Shown one piece after another: positions 23,042-35,071 of a DNA stretch of 64,000 nucleotides. The first letter of the stretch is position 1. Each line of letters starts with the position of its first letter. Source of the stretch: Diphasiastrum complanatum (Eukaryota; Streptophyta; Lycopodiopsida; Lycopodiales; Lycopodiaceae); contig CM055110.1 in the NCBI GenBank assembly GCA_029204225.1, forward strand, positions 39,313,515 through 39,377,514, given 5' to 3'. The position numbers and the translations under genes are program-made. The notes under the pieces are model-generated. The model was not told where the DNA came from and ran no database searches. It worked only from the letters and a program-made list of their open reading frames with translations.

Positions 23042-26040
23042 TCAATTGGTCACGCACTCGATTGATTTGCTAGTTTGATTGCAAAAGATACATAATCTAT
23101 ACCTTGTAGATTCCAAGCCCGATACAAGGTGGACAAGATTATGTAAATGTTTCATGACAGGAGCGAAGTTCTCAGAATAGGCAATACCATATCTCTGAGA
23201 AAATCCCTTCGCTACAAGTCTTGTCTTATACTTTGAGACATTTTCATCCGGTTCATACTTCAGCTTGTATACCCACTTGCATTTTACAGTCTTTTGCTTA
23301 TCTGGTAATGGCTGCAATGTCCATACCTGGTTCTTCCTCATGGATTCCATCTCCTCATTCATGGCTTGGATCCATTTGTCCTTCTCTGGACATTCAATTG
23401 CTTTCTCGAATGTCTGTGATTCACCACTGAATCCATAGAACTCTTTTGATGTAGAAGTTGAGCTGTCTGGCACATATCTTGTTGGCGATTTTCATTGTCT
23501 TGTCAACCTTCTAAGAGATTCTCCTAGAATTGCAATGCCTTTGTCTTTATCTACTCTGCGAGGTCCGAAACCATTTTAGTTTACATGTACTGTAGCAGTA
23601 GGCTGCCTCTCGAAACTTTCTTCATCTAATTCGTCACTCGAATGTGAATTGACTCGAACATCTTCGTTTGAGTGTTCATCCTCTACTCCCTCTGTCACAG
23701 TTGGCAGATTATAGTATTGTCTTTCAAAAATTTCAAAATTGACAGGATCATCGTTGGCCATCGTTCTGCTCTCATCAAATTTAACATATCTGACTGTCTT
23801 TACTGTGTTTGTCTCTGGCATATAGACTCTGTAGTATGACAAATTATTGTCATATCCTACAAGATATCCTTGTTCAACTTTCTCATCAAGCTTCTTTCGA
23901 AGCTTATCAGGAACATGTGCATAAGCTGCACAGCCAAAGATACAGATGTGAGTCAGATTGGGTTTTCTACCCCACCATAATTCGTGTGGTGTCATGTGAG
24001 GAACACCAGACTTTCTTGTCCTGTTCTGAATGTAAGCAACTGTAGCTACTACTTCAACCCACAGCACTCTTGGAGCTTTTGAGTAGGCCATCATGCATCT
24101 GGCAGCTTCCATTAGAGTTCTGTTCTTTCTTTCTGCAACACCGTTGTGTTGCGGTGTGTAAGATGCAGTCCTTCTGTGAATGATACCATGATCATTGCAG
24201 AAGTCAATGAATCGATTCGAGATGTATTCTCCACCTCGATCTATTCTGATCTGCTTCACTTTATTACTAGTACATCTCTCTGCCCAATTCACATACTCTG
24301 TGAATTTGTCAAATGCTTCTAATTTATTGTGAATAAAATAGACTCTGGCAAATTTACTATAATCATCAATAGAGGTAATGTAATATTTTGAGCCTCCTAC
24401 TGAGATCACATTGAAAGGCCCACAGATGTTAGAATGCACTAACTCCAGAATCTTGGTCGTTCTGTAGGAGTCCTTGACAAATGGAGTGCGTGACATCTTA
24501 CCCTTCAGACATGCATCACAGGTTGTCGAACTGGTTGCATTCGAGATGCTCACCCCTGTCATAACTCCATGATGGCTTGCTTGATATAGTGCCATTGAAT
24601 TCATATGGCATAGTCTCATGTGCCATAGAGTGTCTGGCGAATAATCATGAGTCTGATGCACTTGATTTGCAGGCACACGTACCTTCAAGTGATACAGTTT
24701 CTTCTACCTTGAGTGATCAGAGTATTGGTACTTGCATCAATAATGTTGCATGCTTTGTCTGATAACGTCACACACATCCCTGCATCAGCTATTCTTGCCA
24801 CTGATAGAAAGTCCAAATGTAGTGTAGGCACAAACAGAACATCTTCAAGTCATCTGCCTCTGTCGTTCGTTTTGAGCCACAGTGAACCAATACCATTCAC
24901 TTGACGTTTTGATCCATCTCCAAGAATGATAAATCTTGATGGATCTACACTTCAGAAATCATACATGATTTGTCTTGATGTAACAAAGTGTGAAGTAGCT
25001 CCTAAGTCTAGGATTACCTCTTGTGTGTCAGGTGTTGACACTGCACACATGTCTGCACAGATATAGGCGGTCGAATTACCATGATTCAATTTTTCTTCAT
25101 CCATTTTTGAGCTCTCTGGCTCCTCGACATAGGACAAACTATTATTGTTCTCCTTTCGACTTTGCCCTGATTTGTTTCTTGGGTTCAGGCGGTAGTCCAT
25201 GGCTGCATGACCTTTCTTGTGGCAATGGATACACTCAATTTTCAGATTGAGCCAACATGAATCGACAATATGCCCTTCGTGTTTGTATCTCACGCATGTC
25301 TTTTTGTCTCCACTTTGTTGTTTCGACCTTCCTTTATTCTTCCATCTACCTTTGTTGGTTCTTTCTGCTTGCTGATCACGATCCTGCTTTCGATCTGACT
25401 CCCTCTTAGGCTTGAATTATTTCTTTGTCTTCTCCTTGTTGTTGTAGAGAGCTTGGTCAGAAGCATCCTTGTGATCAAGGTGCTCTCGAACCTCGACTTC
25501 TTCTCGAATCTCGACAATCGCCTTTTCGAGTGTCATTGTAGGATCCTTTGCTAGCAGTGTTCTGGTTTCCTGGAAGGATCTTGGTAAGGCTCTCAACATA
25601 TAAGTGAGTTGCTTCTCTGTTGACACTGTATTTTTTGCTCCAGAATTGTGTAGTGAAAGGAATAGATCCTTCATCTTCCTAATAAAGGAAGTGAGGTCTT
25701 TGTCATCCCACTGCAGGTTTGTCAGCTGATCTTTAAGCATCATTATCTGACTGCGTGATTTTGTTTGAAATCTTATGAGTAGAGTATCCCACATCTCTTT
25801 TGCTTTAGAGAGTATAGCCAGGTCAAGAGTCAGGCTATCCTCGATGGATGATGATAGCAAGGCTACTGCCTTGTCATTCTTCTCCCTCCATTCGCATAGC
25901 TATTTGCCTATTGTTGTACGCATCTCCTTAGTGCCATCTACCCAGGGGAATAATCCTTCTCCCTTTAGCATCAGCAAGGTCTTAACCTTCCATGCTAGGA
26001 AGAGAGCCTTACTATAGAGTGTAGTATGGGGGAGTTTTGA
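23042..26040 (-). pseudogene. Ty1/copia polyprotein, gag to start of RT, broken
   Basis: Order on the minus strand: Gag (26000-25417, UBN2-like, with LQWDDKDLTSFIRKMKDLF); two zinc-knuckle-like motifs around 25300-25190, the first degraded and the second reading CIHCHKKGHAAMDY (last Cys lost); protease DLGATSHFV near 24990 (DSG changed to DLG); the GAG-pre-integrase segment (LWHMRLCHMN) and integrase core at 24688-23576 with HSNICGPF, IDDYSKFARVYF, DRGGEYISNRF and the HNGVAERKNRT segment; and the RT start (CKWVYKLKYEPDENV, RLVAKGFSQ) at 23473-23160, which breaks off. In-frame stops and frameshifts separate the blocks. Its Gag is closely related to the split copia at 42.5-50.0 kb. Confidence 0.85.
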
Positions 26041-27008
26041 GAACCCTCATAGTGATCGATTCTGAATCATAGTTACACCTAGCATAATGGTGTGCTAGCT
26101 AGCCAATGCTATTGTGACGATAGGAGCTGCACAAACACATTGAACACCATTCGTAAGAGAAATTTTGCACCTCCTCTGACCATACTCTTGGAGGCCTGAA
26201 AAATCTCTATTGGTGGGAGGAGCACGAGGAGTTCGAGAGAGCCACCAGGATTGGAAGCAATCTTTTATTGATCATCTACATAAGGTCATTGTGGGCCCTT
26301 CTCCTATTAGGACTTTCTAACGAGACCAATCTTTGTCCAAAATTACCCATTTCAGTAAGGTCCACAAAACATTGGTCTTTTTCTGATCTCTGCATGTACT
26401 TACAAGCAATTGTAGGGTTGTCCAATCTTTTTAGTGGGTCAAATTTTGACAAAAACTCTTATTGGAACTGGACAAATTGGTACAGTGGCGAATCACAATT
26501 CAAACCCATCCATATTGCAACTCAAGAAAACTATGATTGTAGATCATCAATCTTCTTGACTAGCAATTGAGAGTAACATAATCTATAATCCACTTCCTAG
26601 TTACTATACAATACTCTTTACCACTAGTACCAAGTTTGGTCGATCAATTTTCCAATTCATCATCAAATGAGTGTGCGGGAATGTATTTACAAGTTGAACA
26701 TTGTCCTTGAATCTACGTGCTATATCTATCCCATGACATATAGGATATACGACTTGAACGTAATATATAGAAGTTATGTCGGCCAACCTAACAAAGATGT
26801 GCAACTTCAATATACACAAAAGTAGGACAATACCACGAGCGACTATACCTAGAAGATGACATATGGTCTGAAATTCCGTGGTTTGCATCTGAAAGAAGAG
26901 GCTGAAAGCATGGTTTGGTGATACAACATGGACTTTCAAGGACACTATCTTTTTTGGGTACAAATGCACTTTTGTATTATTATACACTATTTTTAACTAA
27001 TACATTTG
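26041..27008. other. No gene recognised; possible retrotransposon flank
   Basis: Short ORFs at 26268-26570 (plus) and 26604-26987 (minus) have no recognisable domain. The region lies just 5' of the minus-strand copia Gag, where an LTR would be expected, but I found no primer-binding site or matching LTR. Confidence 0.4.
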
Positions 27009-27364
27009 ACTTGTAATAACTTTATAACCGTGCATCAAAAGTGTTCATGTAACAATCATTGGAAAGTGCTCGTCAAACGCTTTCTAATGCACAAAACTTC
27101 GTTGAAATTGGACTTACCACTAAAAAGTTATGTCATTTTTAATGTGGACTCAATTGAATGATGATTACTAAAATCCTCATAGCTTTGACTTGCCATAACT
27201 TTTTCACCGTAGCTTGGAAGTATGTCATGTAACATATCATTGGAAAACGCTTATCAAGCACTTGTTGTTGCACCAAACTCCATTGAAATTGGACTTACCA
27301 CTAAAATGTTATGTCATTTTTAATGTGGACTCAAAACAATTATGAGTAATAAATTCCCCAAAAA
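27009..27364. repeat. 178-bp tandem repeat, two diverged copies
   Basis: Units start GACTTGTAATAACTTT at 27009 and GACTTGCCATAACTTT at 27187. Both contain CATTGGAAA, TTGAAATTGGACTTACCACT and TTATGTCATTTTTAATGTGG. Divergence is roughly one base in five by eye. Confidence 0.8.
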
Positions 27365-28092
27365 GTGAAATGTACTACCAAAAGGTACAATGAAAGATTG
27401 GTTTTTTTTGGTACCACCAAACCATGCTTTTAGCCAAGAGCAAGGAATACAACCCATAAAAGAGCACCAACACCAAAAACCAATACAAGCAAAATGGACA
27501 AGGATCTGTGGAAAACTCTAACGAAACATTTGCTCAAGGTGATCAATAGATAGTTGAAATTGCTTGCTTGTGCTCTAAGGTGGCATGGTCCTTGTCTCTT
27601 CGAGTTTTTTCATTACCAAGCTTAGAAAATCATATATTGAAAGCTTCATTAGATGAGGCTCTTTTATGAGTAATATGGCAAAGAGATCGTCTTCCTACTA
27701 CCTATTAGGGCATTTTTTTCTAGAAAGGTATTTGGGTCCTTTACCTACTGACCAAATTGCCAAACTGAACACTTGCAATGAATGCCATTTCAAAAATCCA
27801 ATTAGCAATACCCAACTTGCAATACAACATCTTAGGATTCTAATGTAAATTAACATGATGTCCCTATTATCTTTATGAAGGAACAATCAATCAATCAAAT
27901 CATGCTTATTTTATAACATTGCATTCCAAAGGATAGCATTGATAATATGAAACCACGCTTTTGGAAATTTCAAATATAAGCTCTTCCTTGGTGAGAAAAA
28001 TATTTTATGATTCTTTTAAAGAAAAAAAGTGAATGGGACAAAGGCATGAACAATAAATGAGGTGGCACACAACATCCATCTAGAATATGTTA
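27365..28092. other. No feature recognised
   Basis: AT-rich, only short ORFs without domain signal. Confidence 0.4.
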
Positions 28093-28229
28093 TTAAAAAA
28101 GATACCAGGAGTGTTTTGTAACAAACAGCTCTATGGCATTGTAATTACCAAGCATTACAGAGAAGGCAGGGCCTAATAAACCTAAACATGCTGGCATATA
28201 GGCAAACATACTCAAAATATTGCATTTTA

Positions 28230-29970
28230 CCTTATATTTGTGAGTTTGTGTCCCCGATATAAGATCTGGCAGGTTACAATTCGAGTGACTCCCGGCCTCA
28301 GCCTTGACTGCTTCAGTGCTTTCAGTGTCCATCTTTTGCAAATACGAATCCGGTTCTCCTACTTGCTTATTGGCATGTGATTCAAAGACAGGAAGAGACG
28401 TTTTCTGGGTCGAAACATTTGTATCCGATGCACGAAGCTTGGGGTCGAATGAAACCTTGCCCTTTTTTATAACAAGTTCAACATCCAGCCCAGTGTTTGC
28501 CATGAGATGTACACGTTCTCATCAAAATATGAAGTTTCAAGGCCTTTTCTATATTTGCAGCAACACCAAGCTTCTGAAGAAATCCTCAGTAGAAGTCCAG
28601 ATGGATCCTTCAAATGGTATTCTCGCTTGTAAGCTGTGTTTATGTTTAGTGAACAATAGGAGTACTCCTCTGCACAAAAATTGAATTTCAATGAATTTAG
28701 GCCGTTGCATGCTACAGACATCCGGCTATTTTAACATCATCTTAAAAATTCCCACTATAAGATCACATTGCATTTTGGGATCAATGAGAATTCTAGCAAA
28801 TTAAAGTGCTTTTACAAATATGCATTATAACAAGGTAAGAATATCTATGAATGAAATATCCGATCTTCGTTAGACTCTCTGAAGCACGATGCCCGCTGTC
28901 TCTGTAAGTTACTTGATGTGAATTCTAGAATCGGAAGAAACCAATCGATCGCAAAATTATGTCGCTACCCACAAAAACTACAATGCTGATATTGGCACCT
29001 CAATGTTGAGAAAATACTCTCCGATGATTGACCAAAAGCGTTTCAGAACAGCAAATATACACGTCACTTGATAAATAAAAGAAATTTTTGTTTTATCTGT
29101 AAAGATGTACCATCCAAACTAGGAATACTTTGCAAATTAATTATCTGGGACATAAAGAAGAGAAGCGACCTGAATCCTCCAACTGCATGCAGTACTATCG
29201 AGATCTAGCGCTGCCACACGTTGCTCTTAAAGAGTTTATGTCAGCGATTCCTAACTGGTTTGGTAACTGCGCTGTGTACTGCATTATGTCGGATAGAAAA
29301 GTGAAGCGTCTTTCATGTATTATAGTTTCACTTGCCTCTTCGTATAGAGGAATAAAGCTGGTTTCATATACCTTGTGTTAGCGTTAAACCAACACTTGCA
29401 ATACTTAACATGTGCATGCGGTGCACTTGCTACGTAGCCTCGGCTATCCATGTGCAGCTCATGATCCCAGGTGTACTATGTTGTTCTAACCTGGGCTCAT
29501 TCTTTCTACAAATAGGAGCCCACGCTGACGGGTAGATCACAGTCCAATAGCATTATCTTATCTCATTGCTCTACTTCTGGAAATTTTATGAAATGTAATA
29601 CTGTGCAGAAGTTTCGTTCGCAGTCTATCCTTTTGATGTTTCAAGTCTGACTATGGCTTACATGAAACAGAAGAGTGGATGAGAGTGGCATCCAGTTTAT
29701 TTACCTTCATTTACTCCGGTGATAATAAATAATTGCGGACCGGATATGTAGAGTAGACGGCAATCTATATCAGAATACCTGAGCTAGAATCACTTGTGTC
29801 TTTCCTATAAAAGGAAGCAGAACCATCGACCTTGCCTTCCGCTCGCTTTAGAAGGTGCAAATGTGAAGGATGCAGGAAAAGCACATCCCGGCACCTGATC
29901 AAACAACCAAAATTAGCAAAGACAACTATAAAAACAACAGGCGAACACGTTCTTATCATCACCACCACGC
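28230..29970 (-). CDS. Doubtful hypothetical gene, possible exons
   Basis: Two blocks look exon-like on the minus strand but I recognise no domain. Block 1 (28503 down to about 28238) starts with Met and reads MANTGLDVELVIKKGKVSFD and on through a hydrophilic, serine/threonine-rich stretch, ending at a good donor (AAG|GTAAAA). Block 2 (about 29902 to 29782) is flanked by an acceptor (TGATCAG) and a donor (CTCAG|GTATTC) and reads in one frame HLHLLKRAEGKVDGSASFYR. I could not join them in phase. It may be a gene fragment or chance ORFs. Confidence 0.2.
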
Positions 29971-30169
29971 CTAGTGGACCTTGTCAAAGCATCCGAAGGT
30001 TTCGCCTTCAAATCACCAATAATCGATCCAAAAAATCCTCGATGGATCTTGTCCGCGTCAAAAGAAAGAGACATTGATTATCGTTGAAAGTGGCATGAGA
30101 GAAGAATAGTAAATACATGGTGATACTAAAGCAATAAACACACGCCCCTTGGCCCATGCATAACACAAG

Positions 30170-30680
30170 AAGAGGTAGTGCGTGACTCCAGATTGAATGG
30201 CAAAATGCTCATCCTAGGCCTTTTTGCCATTCAAATGTCAAAGGAAAAGAAATGGGCATTCCTTCAATAAAATAATGCACCCTTCAAATGTCAAAAGGAA
30301 AACCTTTAGAAAGATACTTGTAAATAAGTGTATAGATCATGGTTTAACTAAAAAATACCGTTTTTTTATATGGTACTTATTTAATGAATGTATGATTTGA
30401 AGGGTGAAACTAGGTTATACCCTTCAAAGCATATTTTCTTGATGGGTAGAGCTGCCCTTCACTCTACCGAGGGTGAAGCTACAGGTCAAAGTCTATTTTT
30501 CAAAAGCATATCATGTGAGTGACAAACTTAAAATTTGGCCTTTCATTTTCATTTAAAAGGTAACTTAAAAAAAGTCAAATGTCATGCTATTTTGAAACTT
30601 TTAAAATTTTATTGTAAAATATAACAAGAATATATGTATTAAGTGGTTGAAGGGTTCATATTTATTTTATTTCACAGCTA
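30170..30680. other. No gene; AT-rich region leading into a tandem array
   Basis: Contains phrases like CCCTTCAAATGTCAAA that recur at short distance (about 30230 and 30281). Otherwise nothing. Confidence 0.4.
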
Positions 30681-30686
30681 CTCTTA

Positions 30687-31440
30687 CATTATACATGTCA
30701 TATGAAAGGTAAAAAAAAAAAGCCAGCCCATCAGAGTAAAAGGTAAGGGTGCATGTCAAATTCCAAGCCTAACACTTACATTGTCGCTCTAAAAAATCTC
30801 TAATATATATGACGAAATTTTAGATGTTTTGTTGCCTTGAAATTTAATGATTGTCCTTTATGCCATAGATATTGACATGGCATCTTTGGAAAATTGCATT
30901 TTATTATCAAATTTCAATGATTTTTCTTTTGTTTTTGATGTGTACCTTTGTATTATACATGTCATGTGAAAGGTAAGCAAAAAAAAAAGCTCATCGGGAT
31001 GAAAGGTAAGGGTGTAGGTCAAATTCAAAGTTTGATTTAGATGTTTTGTTGCCTTGAAATTTAATGATTGTCCTGAAGTAATGACATGACATCTTTGGAA
31101 AATTGCACTCCATTATCAAATTTCACTGATTCTTCTTTTGATTTTGAAAGGTACCCTTGCATTATACATGTCATATGAAAGATAAAAAAAACAAAGCCCA
31201 TCGGAGTTAAAGGTAAGGGTGCACGTCAAATTCCAAGCTTGATTTAGATGTTTTGTTGCCTTGAAATTTAATGATTGTCCTTTATGCCTGAAATAATGAC
31301 GTGACATCTTTGCAAAATTGCACTCCATTATCAAATTTCACTGATTTTTCTTTTGTGGCACCCTGCATTATACATGTCATGTGAAAGGTAAGAAAAAAGA
31401 AGCCCATCGGGGTGAAAGGTAAGGGTGCACGCAAGCTACA
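30687..31440. repeat. Tandem array, about 207-bp unit, four copies
   Basis: The marker ATTATACATGTCAT occurs at 30688, 30952, 31161 and 31367, spacings 264, 209 and 206. Between markers each unit carries a GAAAGGTAA/A-run/GCCCATCGG stretch, and in three spacings GATGTTTTGTTGCCTTGAAA. The first interval has about 55 extra bases. Non-coding. Confidence 0.85.
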
Positions 31441-31559
31441 AATGTGGTCGGTTGCATAGAGCAACAACGCACTGTTGGCACTTTCTCAACGTGTGATTTC
31501 ATCACATATTTGCTACATAAAGCATGCTACTCAAGCCACGTGAAAAGTGTGAGGTTACA

Positions 31560-31685
31560 AGTAGTAGTAGCGCACTGCCAGCGCACTATCAGTTTGTGGT
31601 TTCAGCGTATGTTTGATGCACTAGTAGCGCGCTGCCAGCGCACTATCAATGTGTACATTCAGTGCATATTTGCCACATAACCATT
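31560..31685. repeat. Short direct repeat, about 58-bp spacing
   Basis: AGTAGCGCACTGCCAGCGCA near 31565 recurs as AGTAGCGCGCTGCCAGCGCA near 31623, each followed by CTATCA and a GTTTG- or GTACATT-type tail. Confidence 0.6.
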
Positions 31686-32181
31686 GTGATAGGATAGCAA
31701 CATCCTCAAGGATTTGCCAAGAGGGTATTCCATCGCATTTTTTTAGCATATATCTATCTTTGACAAAGTGGTGAGCATGCATAGCTTTCTCGGAGAGTGC
31801 TGGCCAACGCCCTCCTTCTGCCATAGTTTATTCACTCAGCAAAGCAAGTAAAAGCAATTCTTGTTTATGTTATCAAAACTGAAAAGCATTAGATACAAAG
31901 GCATACCAGTCCATGTGATTGTGCTGATCCAAGAGCCGTGGATGGGCGCCTCCAAGAGTGCCAACATAAGAAAGAAGGAGAAGAGGAGGAGAAGAAAAGA
32001 GAAGCAAAGTGAGGAATCTGGTAGTGATGTATCTCTTATATAGACTTTTGACGAAGTGAAAATTGGAGGGAAAGTATACATTTGAATTCTGAACTTTGTA
32101 AAAAAAACCATCTAATAAACCCATTTATCATGGTCATAAACACACTGACATGGTAAAGTTATATAGTTTCAAGCATCGTGC

Positions 32182-32301
<120 letters not shown>

Positions 32302-32363
32302 ATCGACCAAACCCACAGTCAATGAATCCCTTAAGGGGAAGCTAGCTCCCCCCTAAAGGAAAG

Positions 32364-33740
32364 CTAACTGCCTGCCAAAGAAGAGTAAATATCTGTAGGC
32401 AGCTCAAAAGATAGTCTGGGAAAAGTTTCTTGTGTCAACAATCTATCTATGATCAAACATAATTTGTCTTTTAGAAAGCCGTTTTTCTGAAATGCACCAA
32501 CAAGAGTTTTAACTTCCATTAGAAACGTCTGTTGCTTATTACAGCAATACATAGCCGCAATGACCTGAGATATGATAATTTTATAGGAATTATACACTAG
32601 TCTATTGGAAGCCAAGTGTATGTATTGCCAAAACTGAAAGGGCAAATCTCTTCTTTTGTTGTATTTAAAAAGAAGTACCTCACCATTTATCGGATTAAAA
32701 GAAACGGTAATGTTTAAAATGTTTACCGTGTTGTTGGCCATGTTGCTTTTATCTATATCGAGATATTCCAAGGGTTAAATCCAAAAAGCGTTGTTTGGTA
32801 TCCTAGGCTACGTTTTGTCCAGGAACTTGTCGATAAGGGGATTGTTGATAAAGCATATATCATCAATATATCTGAAAGAGAACTTGAAATCATTCATAAA
32901 TTTTATCTGTCTCAATTTCGCCAACCTTTTGATAAACTACATTTCGAAGTAAGAGAGATTCCAATTACACCATAAAGGCGAGAATGAGAATCCCATAGGG
33001 ATCCCCCTGATTTGTCTCCATGTGTGTTACCAAGTCTGATAATGCAATTATCTATCAACAGAGAATTCCATGCACATATTGTATCCATGTCAATAGCATT
33101 CCATTCATCAGAATTTATTTTTTTCCAGGACCATTGGAAATCCTTGACTTTGATATCCATTTATAGTGAAGGATTTTTTCCTTTGTGAATTTGAAGGCAA
33201 ATAGGATTAGTTTCTTTAGGACCATATTTAGCCCATCTGGCCCATCCAGGGGTATATTTTTGTAACATTTGGAAATGTCTATGGCTTCCATGCAGTAAAT
33301 CTTCTTTGGTATATTCAAATAGAAGTCAACAGAGAATTCACACTGCCAAAGTAAAGATGTATCCCCATTTAGGTAGCTCTTGTATGTTTTCACCTTCCAT
33401 AATGAAAGGATGCAGCATACCAAGAACCTCTGTCCGGAATTTAGCAAGTCCAAAAAATAGCACTCATGGGCATTTGCGATCCATCTGAAAGAGTTCTTAT
33501 GAGCTTTAAAATTGCATAAGAGTTAGGGAAGTTCTTTTGAATATATGAACTCTTCAGGTATTCTAATTCCCAAAGTGTCCTTTATATGTTCTAAAGAGTG
33601 ATGAACAAAATCATTTATCTGTTAGGAAAGGGTTCAAAATCTTGACTATCAAGCCTCTTAATTGCAAGTGTCCTGACAAGATTTATACAAATGAATCATG
33701 GATTATGTTGCGCTTTGTCTATGCCATTGACGCACATTGT
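32364..33740 (-). pseudogene. Penelope-like reverse transcriptase, copy 1
   Basis: On the minus strand, with frame changes, a conserved N-terminal block (FKAHKNSFRWIANAHE, near 33510) precedes RT motif A (DISKCYKNIPLDGPDG, about 33283-33236), a WNSLLIDNCIIRLGN segment, then GIPMGFSFSPLWCNW (about 33005-32960) and the catalytic YIDD (FRYIDDICFINN, about 32872-32840). The thumb follows at 32771-32364 (FQFWQYIHLASNRLVYNSY). The GIPMG...SP, YIDD and QYIHLASNR blocks are of the Penelope/telomerase clade, not of LTR or LINE type. No GIY-YIG endonuclease was seen downstream. Stops and at least two frameshifts make it inactive. It is clearly the same family as the copy at 41.3-42.4 kb, on the opposite strand. 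Confidence 0.75.
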
Positions 33741-34077
33741 CGTTCGTTATTGGCGTCTATCTTTTTCTCCAAACTAATAGTATTCCCTTGAATCCATGGT
33801 GAGGTGTGACTTGACCACGTCCCTAGCAGGCTTGTGAAGTCAAAGGTATAATGCATTCAATTGATTTTGCATGGATGCACCAGGGAAAAACTTACTCAAA
33901 TTGTTCACTATGAACCAGACACCATGATCAAACCAAACAATAGAAGAGTTATTCTTGCACTTGTCACCACACCTACATTTGAAAAAGGGTCTCTTCCAAT
34001 TCCAGATTCTGGCCTGGTGCATATTCATTCTACTGAAACTGGTGTCAAAGTGTCCACGAACTCGAGCCCATGTTTGC

Positions 34078-34794
34078 TCAGAAGGGCAATGAGCCTGGTT
34101 CAAAAAAGCTCATGCGAACGATATTGTCAAAGGCGACAGATGTTTCAAGTGAAATATTCATATTTAGAGCGGCAAGTCTGCAAGTTTCTACTTTTTTATC
34201 AGTCAGATGTGCAAGTAAAATCCAAAGTTCAATGGGCAAGTGAGCAAGAAAGTTTACAGTGGGTAGGCTCCAAAGTTTGAAAGCAATACGTGCAGATTTG
34301 AACTCAATAGTATGGCTAGGGACCATGAAAATTTGATAGCTCTTGGATTGGCAAAACTCGAAGGTAGATTGGTCTCCGTCATCACAGATATCTTGCGAAA
34401 AGATTTCAAGTTGCAAAGCACTATCTTCGTCCAACTCATCTAAGAAAACAAGAGGGTGTGGAGAGAGGGGTGTATCAGGAATGGTAGGCACTGGTTTGGC
34501 AAACAAGGAGTCATTTTCTTTTTCAAGGTAGGCAAAGACTTTTCTTATATTTTGGTTAAAAAATCTCTCTTCCTCCTCATATTTATCAGCAAGACTAGCA
34601 AGGTCAGCAGCAAAATTTTCCACAGTACCTAAAGGATCAATATGATTTTTACCATAATCCATGTAGATTTTTACCCAATGTAAGGTATCCAAGAGATCAA
34701 TTATACAAAGCACTTTATCTTCTGGTCCAACAGCATTAAAAGTAGCACAATCAGTTTCAATAATAAAACTATGCAACATCACAGCTCTTTTCAT
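34078..34794 (-). CDS. Unknown 238-codon ORF upstream of Penelope-like RT copy 1
   Basis: I do not recognise it. The ORF is uninterrupted (start Met at 34794), acidic, with an EEEERFF stretch and hydrophobic helices; upstream, in-frame open sequence continues from about 34880 (DLGYREPLPPP). It lies on the same strand as the RT and about 340 bp upstream of its recognisable part, so it could be the N-terminal region of the same element. RT copy 2 does not have it upstream. A captured host fragment is the alternative. Confidence 0.4.
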   Translation of the reverse strand: MKRAVMLHSFIIETDCATFNAVGPEDKVLCIIDLLDTLHWVKIYMDYGKNHIDPLGTVENFAADLASLADKYEEEERFFNQNIRKVFAYLEKENDSLFAKPVPTIPDTPLSPHPLVFLDELDEDSALQLEIFSQDICDDGDQSTFEFCQSKSYQIFMVPSHTIEFKSARIAFKLWSLPTVNFLAHLPIELWILLAHLTDKKVETCRLAALNMNISLETSVAFDNIVRMSFFEPGSLPF

Positions 34795-35071
34795 ACAACA
34801 GATCAGAGTTTGTATAAATCGATTAGGGGGAGGAAGGGGCTCCCTGTAACCAAGATCAACAACATCCTGAAACCAACCTGAGGACTAAACCATGAGAAAA
34901 TGTCTTTGTTAGCCTATGAATCCATGTAAGGTAAAGGTTTGATACTATCCCGACCAAAGGATAGTAGGATTTACACCTCAAGGATGAACAGAGAGAGATT
35001 AACAAAACATAGCTCCTCTTGCCAAAGCAAGACCAAACCTTCTAAAATCTTTATTCATAACCCAACAAGGT

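Noticed and set aside
28304-28684. 126-codon plus-strand ORF
   Set aside because: No domain; overlaps the somewhat better minus-strand exon candidate; neither is convincing.
33861-34280. 139-codon plus-strand ORF
   Set aside because: Opposite the 34078-34794 ORF and the RT flank; no domain.
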